From Accumulibacter sp. (lineage in GTDB: Bacteria > Pseudomonadota > Gammaproteobacteria > Burkholderiales > Rhodocyclaceae): a DNA stretch of 64,000 nt. The position numbers and the translations under genes were made by a program. This document shows, in pieces, positions 34,333 to 43,566 of this stretch (its first letter is position 1; each line of letters begins with the position of its first letter). The stretch is from positions 124,001 to 188,000 of the forward strand of contig NZ_JAPUVI010000105.1 in NCBI RefSeq assembly GCF_029255285.1. The letters run 5' to 3'. The notes beneath the pieces are model-generated. The model saw only the letters and a list, made by a program, of their open reading frames with translations, searched no databases and was not told where the DNA came from.

Positions 34333-35036
34333 TGCGTGGTCGGAAAGTTGTTCAGCAGCGCGGAAACCACGTTCGCCGCCGGCTCGGCTTCGCGCAGGTC
34401 GCCCGTACGACGCGCGATCTGGTTGAACCAGAGCACCTGGCCACTACGCAGGTCGACCAGCGAGGCGTAGCCGACCTGAATCCCGCCCGGGATGCCGACA
34501 CCAAGCAGCGCCAAAGCCACCATGGCCACCTTGCGCTCGGCGCTCGCGTAACTGTCACGCATCCAGATGAACAAGGCATAGTCGCCACCCGTTGCGGCAT
34601 GAATCGGCAACACGGCCTCATCGAGCGACCAGTCCAGTTTGCCCTCCTTGGTCGGCAACGTATGGTTGAGGCCCCCCAGGTGATGAATGGCGATCGAACG
34701 AGCAACCGCGGCCTGCAGCGTATTGACCTCAGCCAGGGCGTCGGCTTCGTCCTCGGCCAGCCTCCGGACCTCAAGGCCAAGCACGGCAGCCTTCGCGCTT
34801 AGCGCGCTGTGAACGTGTTGCTGCGCGGCTTCCGTCCAATCCGCCCGCGGTTCGGTGACACCACCTGCCGACAAAGACAGCAACTCGATGTCCGGCGGCA
34901 TGACGACAAGCAACGCCCCCTTGGGCAGCCCCGAAAACCCGTCAGCCAAGTTTCTCGGCTCCGCCCGCAGGGCACCCACCCCGAGCACGGTCAGGGCAAG
35001 CACGGCGCAGGCGAAACGCCATGGTCCTAGTCTCAT
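34329..35036 (-). CDS. Secreted protein, operon with M48 peptidase
   Basis: 235 residues from the ATG at 35036, with GAGGG upstream. The signal peptide ends near GALRA. The mature part includes LLVVMPPDIELLSLSAGGVT, AAVLGLEVRRLAEDEADALA, YALFIWMRDSYASAERKVAM, a hydrophobic Gly-rich segment (ALALLGVGIPGGIQVGYASL) and LVDLRSGQVLWFNQIARRTG. The last feature resembles periplasmic lipoprotein-like proteins in which a value is computed 'from the environment'; the family is uncharacterised. First gene of the three-gene operon. Confidence 0.7.
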   Translation of the reverse strand: MRLGPWRFACAVLALTVLGVGALRAEPRNLADGFSGLPKGALLVVMPPDIELLSLSAGGVTEPRADWTEAAQQHVHSALSAKAAVLGLEVRRLAEDEADALAEVNTLQAAVARSIAIHHLGGLNHTLPTKEGKLDWSLDEAVLPIHAATGGDYALFIWMRDSYASAERKVAMVALALLGVGIPGGIQVGYASLVDLRSGQVLWFNQIARRTGDLREAEPAANVVSALLNNFPTTQ

Positions 35037-35325
35037 CGTCCCTCTACCCACCCCAACAACGGCGGTCGAAAATGACATAACGACGAGCGCTAGTCAAGCG
35101 CCGCCCAACTATCGTGTCGGGAACCGGTAAGCTGTCCGGGTTCTGCCAAATGACTGGTCAGCGCTGGGATTTTAAAGGACCGACTGCCGCGGGAACTGGC
35201 GCCGAGGGGGTAACCGAGCTGGCGCGCGCCATCCGCCGCCACCGCTCGAGACAGGGAAATCGGACAAGTCATGTGCCACGGAAGCGGACAGTTCCATTGG
35301 TTGCCAACAATCAAGATCCTGGGTG
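35037..35325. other. Intergenic region upstream of tRNA promoter
   Basis: Divergent region between the operon at 35036 and the tRNA. It must include the leftward promoter, which I could not place. No open frame, repeat or RNA fold stands out. Confidence 0.4.
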
Positions 35326-35354
35326 TTTGCAGAGAAAGGGCCGACTGCTATAAT
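35326..35354 (+). promoter_or_regulatory. Sigma-70 promoter of tRNA-Thr
   Basis: -35 TTTGCA at 35326-35331, a 17-base spacer, and a perfect -10 TATAAT at 35349-35354, 33 bases before the tRNA. Confidence 0.75.
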
Positions 35355-35387
35355 CGCGACTCTGCATCGGGTAGCAACCCAACCCGT

Positions 35388-35463
35388 GCCGCTGTAGCTC
35401 AGTCGGTAGAGCAATTCATTCGTAATGAAAAGGTCGACAGTTCGATTCCGTCCAGCGGCACCA
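35388..35463 (+). tRNA. tRNA-Thr (anticodon CGU)
   Basis: 76 bases including encoded CCA. The acceptor stem GCCGCTG/CAGCGGC is fully paired, the D arm is GCTC...GAGC, and the anticodon loop TTCGTAA gives anticodon CGU, reading ACG (Thr). The T loop is TTCGATT. Two mismatches are seen: A-A at the top pair of the anticodon stem (27-43) and A-C inside the T stem (52-62). It has its own promoter and no tRNA neighbours. Confidence 0.93.
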
Positions 35464-35975
35464 GAACACCAAGCAGAGCAAGAGTTTCGACGTAGGGCGC
35501 GGATTTCCCGCACGCTGTTGGCGCATCGCGCCGATGGCGTGTTTCCGGCTCGTTGTGGAGGCTCGAGGAGGCGTGGATTTTCTTACGAGTGGCGCGGTAA
35601 AGGGAGAGTTTCTCTGTCGGCCGGCTAGCGCTCCCTGTACCGTACGGCCAACGCGTTCTTTTGAACGCCGACCTGCTGGAACCGAGCCCGCTTCTCTCTT
35701 CTCCGCTCGACGTCGTGCGCCCGCTCGTCGGCGGTAACTGGACCCTGAGCAGCGACGCGACTGGCCTCTGACTCAGCGTCGGCCAATACCACCGCTTCCA
35801 GGCACTGGCGCCCAACACTGAAACGTCGAGGCTGTTGAGCGGCTTGGAGACATCGACGCCTCTCTTCGCGGCGTAACGCTACCATCGGCCAGCCCTGGCC
35901 GATGAGTTGCGATGCACGCGAGACGACCGCTGTGCGAGGCGAAAAATGCAAAAGCGCGCTACTATTGGCCGCACT
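35464..35975. other. Non-coding stretch after tRNA-Thr
   Basis: 512 bases between the tRNA and the Kef-type gene. Open frames on both strands are low-quality and lack start signals. No direct repeat of the tRNA 3' end was found, so there is no sign that an integrated element used this tRNA as its site. The distal part should contain the antiporter promoter. Confidence 0.45.
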
Positions 35976-37721
35976 ATGGATCCTCACTCCTTCGTTTACT
36001 CGGCGGTCCTGCTGCTCTTCGTGGCGTCGATCGCGGTTGCGGTATTCCGGCATTTCGGCCTCGGATCGATTCTCGGGCTACTGGTCACTGGCGTCATCGT
36101 TGGACCGCATACACCGGGGCCTTTCGTCACCACCGAGGTCGACGGCGTGCGCCAGTTCACCGAACTCGGCGTCGTGCTGCTGCTGTTCCTGATCGGCCTG
36201 GAAATGAAACCACGCCGTCTGTGGGATCTGCGGCGTACGCTGTTCGGGCTCGGTTCGCTGCAGATCGTCGTCTCGGCGCTGGTCATCGCCGCTTATTTCC
36301 GGCTCTTTCAGGCGAGTTGGTCGACGGCGCTGCTGATCGGCGCCAGTTTCGCGCTGTCGTCCACCGCCTTCGTCATTCAGTTGCTGCGCGACCAGGGCGA
36401 TATCGCCAGCCGGCACGGGCAAACGGCTTTCTCCATTCTGCTCATGCAGGATCTCGCCGTCGTGCCACTGCTGGCGCTGGTTCCGGTGCTTGCCGACAGC
36501 GGTCCATTGCCTAAGGAACTGCCGTTGTGGGAGCAGATCGGCGCTGCCGCCGCGATGGTCGGGCTGGTCGTTCTCAGCGGCCGCTACCTCGTACCCCGCG
36601 TGCTCGACTACCTGGCGCGCCAGAACAACCGCGAGGCATTTTTCCTGGTCGCCATGGCCGCCGTTTTCATCGCCGCCTGGGCGATGGATCGCGCCGGCAT
36701 GTCGATGGCACTGGGTGCCTTTCTGATGGGGATGATGCTGTCGACCTCGCGCTACAGCCTGCAAATCGAGGCGACGATGGAGCCTCACAAGGGTTTGCTG
36801 ATGAGCCTGTTCTTCGTCGCCGTCGGCATGTCGGTGGACGTTGGTGAGTTGGCGCGCCATCCTGTCGAGTTCGGCCTGCATGTGCTCGCCGTCATCACGC
36901 TCAAGATCGCCGTTCTATACGTCTTGTGCCTGGCCTTCGGGAGCGGCCGTAGCACTGCCATACGGGTGGCTTTCATGCTCGCCCAGGGCGGCGAGTTTGG
37001 CTTCGTCGTCTTTGGCGCCGCCAAGGCCCTCGGTGTAATACCGGATCAGGTCTTCGTGATGGCCGTCGCGGTGATTTCGCTGACCATGCTGCTGACGCCC
37101 CTGCTGGCCAAGATCGGCTACCAGCTGGCGCGCCGCCTGGCACCGCCGCCGAGCGGCGTGCATGAACGCTTCGACTACCAGGCGCAGGGTGACGAAGCCG
37201 AACCCCGAGTGGTGATCGCCGGCTACGGCCGCGTGGGTCATACGGTCGGAACAATTCTGGCCAGCAGCGGCATCCCCTACGTCGCCTTCGATACCGACGC
37301 CGTTCTCGTCGCCCGATGGCGCAGCGAGGGTCACCCGGTGTTCTACGGCGACATCGCAAACGCGAAGCTGCTAGGCAATGCCTCACTGCAACGCGTCGAG
37401 TTGGTGGTCCTGACGATCGACGACGGGGCAGCGGCCGTTCGTGCGGCGGCGCTGATCCGCGCGCAGGTACCGCAAATGACGATCGTCGCTCGCGCCCGCG
37501 ACCTCGTCACCTGCGACGCACTGCACCGGGTTGGCGTCAGCCAGGCTTTCCCCGAAACGCTCGAGGCCAGTTTGCGCTTGGCCGCGGAAAGCCTCGAGGC
37601 TCTAGGAATCGCCACCGACGAGACGGAAATGCTTTTGCGCGGCGTGCGCCGTACGGACTATGCTTTGGTGCGCAACGGACCCGAGGCGGCACCACGTACG
37701 AAGAATGCGCCGCCGGCCTGA
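35976..37721 (+). CDS. Kef-type K+/H+ antiporter with RCK_N domain
   Basis: 581 residues from the ATG at 35976, which starts directly at the first membrane helix (FVYSAVLLLFVASIAVAVF). The CPA2 antiporter domain (about 1-380) has some 12 hydrophobic helices, including LGLLVTGVIVGPHTPGPF, GVVLLLFLIGLEMKPRRLWD and the conserved QAGGEFGFV-like AQGGEFGFVVFGAAK. It is followed by an NAD-binding RCK_N domain (VVIAGYGRVGHTVGTILASS; FDTDAVLVARWRSEGHPVFY). In Kef systems the RCK domain gates efflux in response to glutathione adducts. No KefF/KefG partner gene is adjacent. KefB versus KefC cannot be told apart. Confidence 0.9.
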   Translation: MDPHSFVYSAVLLLFVASIAVAVFRHFGLGSILGLLVTGVIVGPHTPGPFVTTEVDGVRQFTELGVVLLLFLIGLEMKPRRLWDLRRTLFGLGSLQIVVSALVIAAYFRLFQASWSTALLIGASFALSSTAFVIQLLRDQGDIASRHGQTAFSILLMQDLAVVPLLALVPVLADSGPLPKELPLWEQIGAAAAMVGLVVLSGRYLVPRVLDYLARQNNREAFFLVAMAAVFIAAWAMDRAGMSMALGAFLMGMMLSTSRYSLQIEATMEPHKGLLMSLFFVAVGMSVDVGELARHPVEFGLHVLAVITLKIAVLYVLCLAFGSGRSTAIRVAFMLAQGGEFGFVVFGAAKALGVIPDQVFVMAVAVISLTMLLTPLLAKIGYQLARRLAPPPSGVHERFDYQAQGDEAEPRVVIAGYGRVGHTVGTILASSGIPYVAFDTDAVLVARWRSEGHPVFYGDIANAKLLGNASLQRVELVVLTIDDGAAAVRAAALIRAQVPQMTIVARARDLVTCDALHRVGVSQAFPETLEASLRLAAESLEALGIATDETEMLLRGVRRTDYALVRNGPEAAPRTKNAPPA

Positions 37722-37765
37722 GGCCATGGCCCGGGTTACCAGCAACTCGGGGCGGCGGCAGCGGA

Positions 37766-38401
37766 TCACGGTGCCGTGGGCGTTTCCTCGGACACTACCG
37801 GCAGCAGCCGTTGCGCGATTTCCCTGGCCCATGGGTTGATCTCGCCATAGGTCTTCACCAACTGTCCTTGCGAGGCGCGAAACAACAGTCGGGCGCGCGC
37901 ATCGTCCACCGAGTTATCGTAGACGTAGGTTCTGTCGGCCAGCCAGGCGGCAAAGTAGCAGTAGGCCAACGATTTGGTGTAACGGGCGATGATCTTCGGA
38001 ATCGGGACATCGTGCCCGCCTTCCATCACCCGCATGGCCACCCGTTTGGCGTTGATCGACGGATCGTCGGTGCCGACGAAAAAGAGTCTGACGAAGAATC
38101 CCGCTTCCTTGGCGCGGCCGAGGAAATCCAGCTTGTCGGGCGCCGAGAGGACCGTCTCGAAAGCCAGGCTGAGGCCGGTCGTCAGACAGTGCTCGCGAAT
38201 GGTCGTCGCTCGCTGTGCGGCCTTGATGACCGCCTCGGGCGAGTTCCAGTCGCCAAACTCGTCGCGCGCGATGAAGTCGGGATTGACATAGACGCACCCA
38301 CCCATCCACTCGTGCATCAACAACTGCTGCGTGATCGAAGTCTTGCCTGAACCGTTCGGACCGGCGACGACGATCAGCCGCGGCTTGTCGCCGACGGTCA
38401 T
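37766..38401 (-). CDS. Zeta toxin family kinase
   Basis: 211 residues. Walker A is GPNGSGKTS (14-22, Lys20); the zeta core continues with YVNPDFIARDEF, the substrate loop SLAFETVLSAPDKLDFL, VRLFFVGTDDPSINAKRVAM, a conserved RVMEGGHDVPIPKIIARY segment and DNSVDDARARLLFRASQG. Zeta toxins phosphorylate UDP-N-acetylglucosamine and block cell-wall synthesis. The ATG overlaps the stop of the small upstream gene by four bases, the usual antitoxin-toxin coupling. The gene ends 44 bases from the antiporter stop, convergently. Confidence 0.9.
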   Translation of the reverse strand: MTVGDKPRLIVVAGPNGSGKTSITQQLLMHEWMGGCVYVNPDFIARDEFGDWNSPEAVIKAAQRATTIREHCLTTGLSLAFETVLSAPDKLDFLGRAKEAGFFVRLFFVGTDDPSINAKRVAMRVMEGGHDVPIPKIIARYTKSLAYCYFAAWLADRTYVYDNSVDDARARLLFRASQGQLVKTYGEINPWAREIAQRLLPVVSEETPTAP

Positions 38402-38583
38402 TTCACGCGGCAGCTGGGCAGCTTGATGGCCATGATCTCGGCCCGCAAACGGAGCATCAACTGTTCGCGCGCCGACTGCGAATGCCGGCGCGCTGCCACG
38501 GCGACGGCTTCCATAAGTGCGTCGAGCTGTTCGTCGGAGGGCTCGTGTACGATGTCATTGAGATCGAAGGCTTGCGGTTGCAT
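38398..38583 (-). CDS. Putative antitoxin of zeta toxin
   Basis: 61 residues starting at the ATG at 38583 with GGAG seven bases upstream. It is helical and charged (PSDEQLDALMEAVAVAARRH; SAREQLMLRLRAEIMAI), about the size of small zeta antitoxins in gamma- and betaproteobacterial pairs. The function is inferred from its overlap with the toxin gene, not from a recognised motif. Confidence 0.7.
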   Translation of the reverse strand: MQPQAFDLNDIVHEPSDEQLDALMEAVAVAARRHSQSAREQLMLRLRAEIMAIKLPSCRVK

Positions 38584-38902
38584 GTCGTTTCTCCAGAAGC
38601 GATCGACGTCGATCGATAGCCGCTCAGGCTGCCGGCCAGCTGGCATTCTAACTCAAGCTGGCGAACGGCAAGGCCAAAGGCGACGGACCACAACGCGCGC
38701 TAGCCCATGCCGGCCGTCGGCGGCCATCGCCCGAACAGGGCATGAATCGACTACGGCCGGGAGCTTGGCGCTCGGTCTGCCGGGCGATCGCCGCTTTAGC
38801 ATCCGCGACGCATGACCGCGCAAACGGCCAAGCCGAATGCTACCGGGACAGACCTGGGATTCGGCCGGGTCATGCGTCAGGGCTATCCGAAAAACATCAG
38901 TT
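38584..38902. other. Intergenic region upstream of maeB
   Basis: Divergent region between the antitoxin and maeB. The long rightward frame that runs in from 38742 is an upstream extension of maeB without a ribosome-binding site. I see no further gene; the antitoxin/toxin promoter is expected here but not resolved. Confidence 0.4.
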
Positions 38903-38931
38903 TTGTGTAAACGGCGCGAGTCGGCTAGAGT
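38903..38931 (+). promoter_or_regulatory. Possible sigma-70 promoter of maeB
   Basis: TTGTGT at 38903-38908, 17 bases, TAGAGT at 38926-38931; 42 bases before the maeB ATG. Half-matching hexamers with ideal spacing. Confidence 0.35.
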
Positions 38932-38972
38932 GTCGCGTTTTTACGTTGATGAACACTGCGTCAGGAGGCACC

Positions 38973-41270
38973 ATGGCAAACGACCAACGCGACCAACCTC
39001 AGGCCGATCTTCGCGAAGCAGCTCTCGAGTATCATCGTTACCCGACGGCAGGCAAGATCGCCGTTCAGCCAACCAAGGCCCTGAGCAACCAGCTCGACTT
39101 GGCGCTGGCCTATTCGCCGGGCGTCGCCTACGCCTGCCATGCGATCGTCGACGACCCCGGATCGGTGAGCCTCTACAGTTCGCGCGCCAACCTGGTCGGC
39201 GTGATCACCAACGGTACGGCGGTACTGGGGCTAGGCAACATCGGCCCGCTGGCGGCGAAACCGGTGATGGAAGGCAAGGGATGCCTGTTCAAGAAGTTCG
39301 CCGGGATTGATGTGTTCGACATCGAACTGGCGGAAAGCGACCCCGACCGGTTGATCGACATGATCGCCGCGATGGAACCAACGCTCGGCGGTATCAATCT
39401 GGAGGACATCAAGGCTCCGGAATGCTTCTATATTGAGAGCAAGCTCAAGGAGAGGATGTCCATCCCGGTCTTTCATGACGATCAGCATGGCACGGCGATC
39501 ATTTCGGCGGCCGCCATCCTGAACGCCCTCCAAGTCACCGGCAAGCAGATCGGGCAGGTAACGGTGGTCTGTTCGGGCGCCGGTGCGGCGGCCATTTCCT
39601 GCCTCAACCTGTGGTGCGAGCTTGGCGTTCGGCGCGAAAACATCATCGTCTGCGACTCGAAAGGGGTGATCTACGTCGGGCGCGAGGCCGACATGGAGCC
39701 GACCAAGGCGCGCTATGCTCGTGAAACCGGCGCCCGAACCTTGGCCGAGGCGCTAGTCGGCGCCGACGTCTTTCTCGGGCTGTCGGCGGCCGGTCTTCTG
39801 CAGCCAGAGATGCTCGCCAGCATGGCCGAGCAGCCGATCGTCTTCGCCCTTGCCAATCCCATCCCGGAAATCATGCCCGAACTCGCCCGCGAGGTCCGCC
39901 CCGACGTAATCATGGCGACCGGGCGGTCGGACTATCCGAACCAGGTGAACAACGTTCTGTGTTTTCCGTTCATCTTTCGCGGCGCGCTCGATGTCGGGGC
40001 GACCGGCATCAACGAGTCGATGAAGATGGCTTGCGTCAGGGCGCTGGCAGCCATGGCGCACCAGGAAGTGAGTGATGAAGTGGCCATGGCTTATCCCGGA
40101 CAGGAGTTGTCGTTCGGGCCGGAGTATCTGATTCCCAAACCCTTCGACCCGCGCCTGATCACGACCATCGCACCGGCAGTCGCTGAAGCGGCAATGAAAT
40201 CGGGCATCGCGACGCGGCCAATCGCCGATCTGGCGGCGTACAGGGAAAGGCTCAGGGAGTTCGTCTATCGCACCGGTGTCGGCATGCGCGCCGTTTTCTC
40301 GGCGGCCAAGCGCGGGCGCAAGACGTCGATCGTCTATCCCGATGGCGAGGAGGAGCGGATGCTGCGCGCGGCACAAACCATTCTCGACGAGGGACTGACG
40401 CGACCGATACTGATCGGCCGCCCCGACGTCATCTCCTCACGCCTCGAAAGAATTGGCTCGAAGCTGCGAATCGGCAAGGACTTCGACCTCGTCGACCCGA
40501 ACAGCGATAGCCGTTACAAGGAATGCTGGACGGCCTACCACCAGTTGCGCAAGCGACAGGGGGTAACGATCGACATCGCCAAGACTCGGCTGCGCAACAA
40601 CAACACCATCATCGGCGCCATGCTGGTCCGCCTGGGTTACGCCGACGGGATGATCTGTGGTCTTTCCGGCCGTTTCGGCCACCACCTGCGGCAAGTCGAC
40701 GAGATCATCGGCAAAGCACCGGGGTGCAACACGCTGGCGACCATGACCCACCTTCTGCTGCCTGGCCGCGCACTGTTTCTCTGCGATACGCACGTCAATG
40801 CCGATCCCGATGCCGGACAACTTGCCGAGATCACCCTGATGGCGGCGGAAGCCGTTCGTCGCTTCCGGATCAAGCCGAAGGTGGCTCTTCTGTCGCATTC
40901 CAATTTCGGCTCGTCGCAGACGGCTTCCGCGCGCAAGATGGCCGCCGCGGTGAACATCATTCGTGCGCAGGCACCCGATCTGGAAATCGACGGCGAAATG
41001 CACGCCGACAGTGCACTTTCCGAAGCCATCCGCCAACAGGCCGATCCGGAATCGCCGCTGTCCGGCGAGGCCAATCTGCTGGTGATGCCGAATCTGGACG
41101 CGGCCAACATCTCCCACCATCTTCTCAAGATGACCGGTGGCGACGGCATGGCCGTCGGCCCGATCCTGCTCGGGGTGGCGCGCCCGGTGCACGTTCTGTC
41201 GCCGACCTCGACGGTTCGTCGGGTCGTGGACATGACCGCACTGGTGGTCGTGGACGCGGCGACCCGGTAG
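38973..41270 (+). CDS. maeB: NADP-dependent malic enzyme (MaeB type)
   Basis: 765 residues from the ATG at 38973, with AGGAGG upstream. The N-terminal malic enzyme half has [56 protein letters not shown] and the dinucleotide fold [17 protein letters not shown]. The C-terminal half (from about 430) is a phosphotransacetylase-like domain ([29 protein letters not shown]), used for allosteric control by acetyl-CoA and not catalysis. It converts malate to pyruvate with NADPH. This hybrid is standard in proteobacteria. Confidence 0.96.
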   Translation: MANDQRDQPQADLREAALEYHRYPTAGKIAVQPTKALSNQLDLALAYSPGVAYACHAIVDDPGSVSLYSSRANLVGVITNGTAVLGLGNIGPLAAKPVMEGKGCLFKKFAGIDVFDIELAESDPDRLIDMIAAMEPTLGGINLEDIKAPECFYIESKLKERMSIPVFHDDQHGTAIISAAAILNALQVTGKQIGQVTVVCSGAGAAAISCLNLWCELGVRRENIIVCDSKGVIYVGREADMEPTKARYARETGARTLAEALVGADVFLGLSAAGLLQPEMLASMAEQPIVFALANPIPEIMPELAREVRPDVIMATGRSDYPNQVNNVLCFPFIFRGALDVGATGINESMKMACVRALAAMAHQEVSDEVAMAYPGQELSFGPEYLIPKPFDPRLITTIAPAVAEAAMKSGIATRPIADLAAYRERLREFVYRTGVGMRAVFSAAKRGRKTSIVYPDGEEERMLRAAQTILDEGLTRPILIGRPDVISSRLERIGSKLRIGKDFDLVDPNSDSRYKECWTAYHQLRKRQGVTIDIAKTRLRNNNTIIGAMLVRLGYADGMICGLSGRFGHHLRQVDEIIGKAPGCNTLATMTHLLLPGRALFLCDTHVNADPDAGQLAEITLMAAEAVRRFRIKPKVALLSHSNFGSSQTASARKMAAAVNIIRAQAPDLEIDGEMHADSALSEAIRQQADPESPLSGEANLLVMPNLDAANISHHLLKMTGGDGMAVGPILLGVARPVHVLSPTSTVRRVVDMTALVVVDAATR

Positions 41271-41365
41271 GCCTTGCCATCGTCACATCGAGCGGCGCCA
41301 CGGCGGTGGGTCGTTGCCAACTCGTGTGGCCGGCACACGCCCCCCGCGGTTCGCGCCCGGGCGGA

Positions 41366-41830
41366 CTACTCGTCCGGGTCTTCACCGCGCACCAGAAGCA
41401 AGGAAGTCTGACCCTTGCGTACTAGGCGCTCGGCAACGCTACCGACAAAGAAACGCTCGATGCCGCGCCGGCCGTGGGTGCCGACGACCAGCAGGTCGGC
41501 TTGCCAGTCGGCCGCCGCATTGATCAACATGTCCGATACGTGCTTCTCCTCCGATTCGACGAGCTTGACTTCCGCGTCGATGCCGGCTGCCTTCGCTGCT
41601 TCCAGCAAGCGGCCGAGGAAGCCCTGCGCGCCAAGGCGCAGCCTGGCTTCGGTCTTGCCGACGCTGTTCGGCAGCATCATCGCCACTTCGCGCTGGGCGA
41701 GAATCGTTTCGTCGATGGCGTGACAGATGGCCATCCTGGCGCCGGTGGCCTTGGCCAGACTGATCGCGCTTTCCATGACCTGGCTAGTCATGAAGCTCTC
41801 ATCGACGGCAACCATGATTCGCTTGTACAT
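41366..41830 (-). CDS. Universal stress protein, UspA family
   Basis: 154 residues from the ATG at 41830, with GAGGAG upstream. Single Usp domain: MYKRIMVAVDESFMTSQVME at the start and the ATP-binding signature GTHGRRGIERFFVGSVAERL (G-2x-G-9x-G-S type) near the C-terminus, followed by TSLLLVR. Probably an ATP-binding Usp. Small cytosolic stress protein, monocistronic between maeB and cobU. Confidence 0.93.
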   Translation of the reverse strand: MYKRIMVAVDESFMTSQVMESAISLAKATGARMAICHAIDETILAQREVAMMLPNSVGKTEARLRLGAQGFLGRLLEAAKAAGIDAEVKLVESEEKHVSDMLINAAADWQADLLVVGTHGRRGIERFFVGSVAERLVRKGQTSLLLVRGEDPDE

Positions 41831-41888
41831 TGGTCTGGACTCCTCGTTTGGCAAAGTTGTCAGGCGGTGCCCAACAATAACACCGATC

Positions 41889-42452
41889 TCATTGACCGGG
41901 AACCGACACCTTGAGGCTGAGAGGCAGCCCGGCGACTACCAGCGTCACGCGTTCGCACAGCGCCGCAACGCGCTGGTTGAGCCGCCCCTGTTCGTCGGCG
42001 AACAGACGTGACAGTGCCGCCATCGGCACGACGCCGGCGCCGACTTCGTTCGATACCAGGATCACCTGCCCTGGCAGTTGCGGCAGTGTTTCGATCAGAT
42101 CCCGTATCGCCCTCTCGAGCAGCGGGCAGCGTCGCGCCTGACCGGCTTCCGCCGGGCTTGCGGCGTCACCGGCGAAAAGCAGGTTGGACAGCCACAGAGT
42201 CAGACAATCGACCAACAGGCAAACCCCGGGCGCGGCGTGCCGGCGCAGCGCCACTGCCAGTTCGAGCGGCTCCTCGACCAACTGCCAGTCGGCACATCGA
42301 CGTTCGCGATGCTGCGCGATACGTCGCGCCATCTCACCGTCGAGCGCTTGCGCCGTCGCGACGTATACGACCCGCAGGCCGCTCTCGCCGGCCCGGCGTT
42401 CGGCCAGCAGGCTCTTTCCCGAACGGGCGCCGCCGATGATCAGTTCTCGCAT
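41889..42452 (-). CDS. cobU: Adenosylcobinamide kinase / guanylyltransferase
   Basis: 187 residues from the ATG at 42452. P-loop GGARSGKS at 6-13, [26 protein letters not shown] (His of HRERR is the likely GMP acceptor), [12 protein letters not shown], and [12 protein letters not shown]. It phosphorylates adenosylcobinamide and transfers GMP, making the donor for the CobS step. Divergent from cobT with only 63 bases between, so both share a small promoter region. No cobalamin riboswitch fits in that space. Confidence 0.95.
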   Translation of the reverse strand: MRELIIGGARSGKSLLAERRAGESGLRVVYVATAQALDGEMARRIAQHRERRCADWQLVEEPLELAVALRRHAAPGVCLLVDCLTLWLSNLLFAGDAASPAEAGQARRCPLLERAIRDLIETLPQLPGQVILVSNEVGAGVVPMAALSRLFADEQGRLNQRVAALCERVTLVVAGLPLSLKVSVPGQ

Positions 42453-42515
42453 GGGCCGAAGCTTAGCATGCGCCGGGATGCGTATAATCGGCGTCTTTTT
42501 CCGGACTCGCCGCCG

Positions 42516-43550
42516 ATGCACTTTTCCATTTCGCCAATCACCACCGTTCCCGGCCTGCAAGAGCGCATCGACGGGAAGACCAAGCCTCTCGGTTCGCTCG
42601 GCGAGATCGAAGGTCTGGCACGGCAGATCGGTCAGGTTCAGCGCTCATTGACGCCGCGTCTCGAGCAACCGCACCTGCTGGTTTTCGCCGCCGACCATGG
42701 TGCCGCGCATGCCGGCGTTTCAGCTTTTCCCCCGGAAGTGACTTGGCAAATGGTCGAAAACTTCCTCGCTGGCGGAGCCGCGATCAACGTCTTCGCTCGC
42801 CACTGCGGCCTGCAACTGCTGGTTATCGACGCCGGTGTCGCGCACGACTTCGGCCCGCGCGCCGGCCTGGTCGATGCCAAGATCGCTTTTGGAACGCGCA
42901 ACTATCTCGAGCAGGCGGCGATGACCACCTTCGAACGCGATGCGGCGATGGCGCGCGGCGTGGCCATAGCGCGCGACCTCGCCGGCCGGGGCTGCCGGGC
43001 GATCGGCTTCGGCGAAATGGGAATCGGCAACACGGCCGCGGCGTCGCTGCTCACTCACCTGCTCACCGGTACGCCACTGGCCGACTGCGTCGGGCGCGGT
43101 ACCGGCCTCGGTGACGCCGGTCTGGCACGCAAGCGGGCACTGCTGGCTCAGGCGGCACAACGCGCCGCCTTGCCACCGGAGGCCGACGTGTTGACCGTGC
43201 TCGCCGAGTTCGGTGGCTTCGAGATCGCCATGATGGCTGGCGCCATGCTCGCCGCCGCCGAGCGTCGCATCTTGCTGCTAATCGACGGGTTCATCGTCAC
43301 CTCGGCGCTCCTCGTTGCCATGCGGATCGCGCCGGCGATTCGGGATTACTGCGTGTTCTGTCATCGCTCGGCCGAGCCCGGCCATCTGGCACAACTGCGC
43401 GCCCTGCAGGCCGAACCGCTGCTCGACCTCGGCCTGCGCCTCGGCGAGGGAACCGGCGCCGCGCTGGCTTGGCCACTGGTGCGCGCCGCCGCCGCCTTTC
43501 TCAACGAGATGGCCAGCTTCGAGTCGGCTGGGGTCAGCGCTCAGGACTGA
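42516..43550 (+). CDS. cobT: Nicotinate-nucleotide:dimethylbenzimidazole phosphoribosyltransferase
   Basis: 344 residues from the ATG at 42516. Seen: [20 protein letters not shown] at the start, [39 protein letters not shown], and the C-terminal [18 protein letters not shown] containing the catalytic Glu of LGEGTG. It makes alpha-ribazole phosphate for the lower ligand of B12. A TATAAT at 42483-42488 lies 28 bases before the start and could be its -10, but no good -35 is paired with it. With cobU it forms a split salvage pair. Confidence 0.95.
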   Translation: MHFSISPITTVPGLQERIDGKTKPLGSLGEIEGLARQIGQVQRSLTPRLEQPHLLVFAADHGAAHAGVSAFPPEVTWQMVENFLAGGAAINVFARHCGLQLLVIDAGVAHDFGPRAGLVDAKIAFGTRNYLEQAAMTTFERDAAMARGVAIARDLAGRGCRAIGFGEMGIGNTAAASLLTHLLTGTPLADCVGRGTGLGDAGLARKRALLAQAAQRAALPPEADVLTVLAEFGGFEIAMMAGAMLAAAERRILLLIDGFIVTSALLVAMRIAPAIRDYCVFCHRSAEPGHLAQLRALQAEPLLDLGLRLGEGTGAALAWPLVRAAAAFLNEMASFESAGVSAQD

Positions 43551-43566
43551 GATCCGGCGGCTGGTG

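Noticed and set aside
35172-35513. Open frame with GRNRTVDLFITNELLYRLSY
   Set aside because: This is the well-known spurious translation of the antisense strand of a tRNA gene; the tRNA-Thr at 35388-35463 explains it.
42453-42515. Cobalamin riboswitch between cobU and cobT
   Set aside because: Only 63 bases separate the two start codons, too short for a B12 riboswitch, and no B12-box-like sequence is visible.
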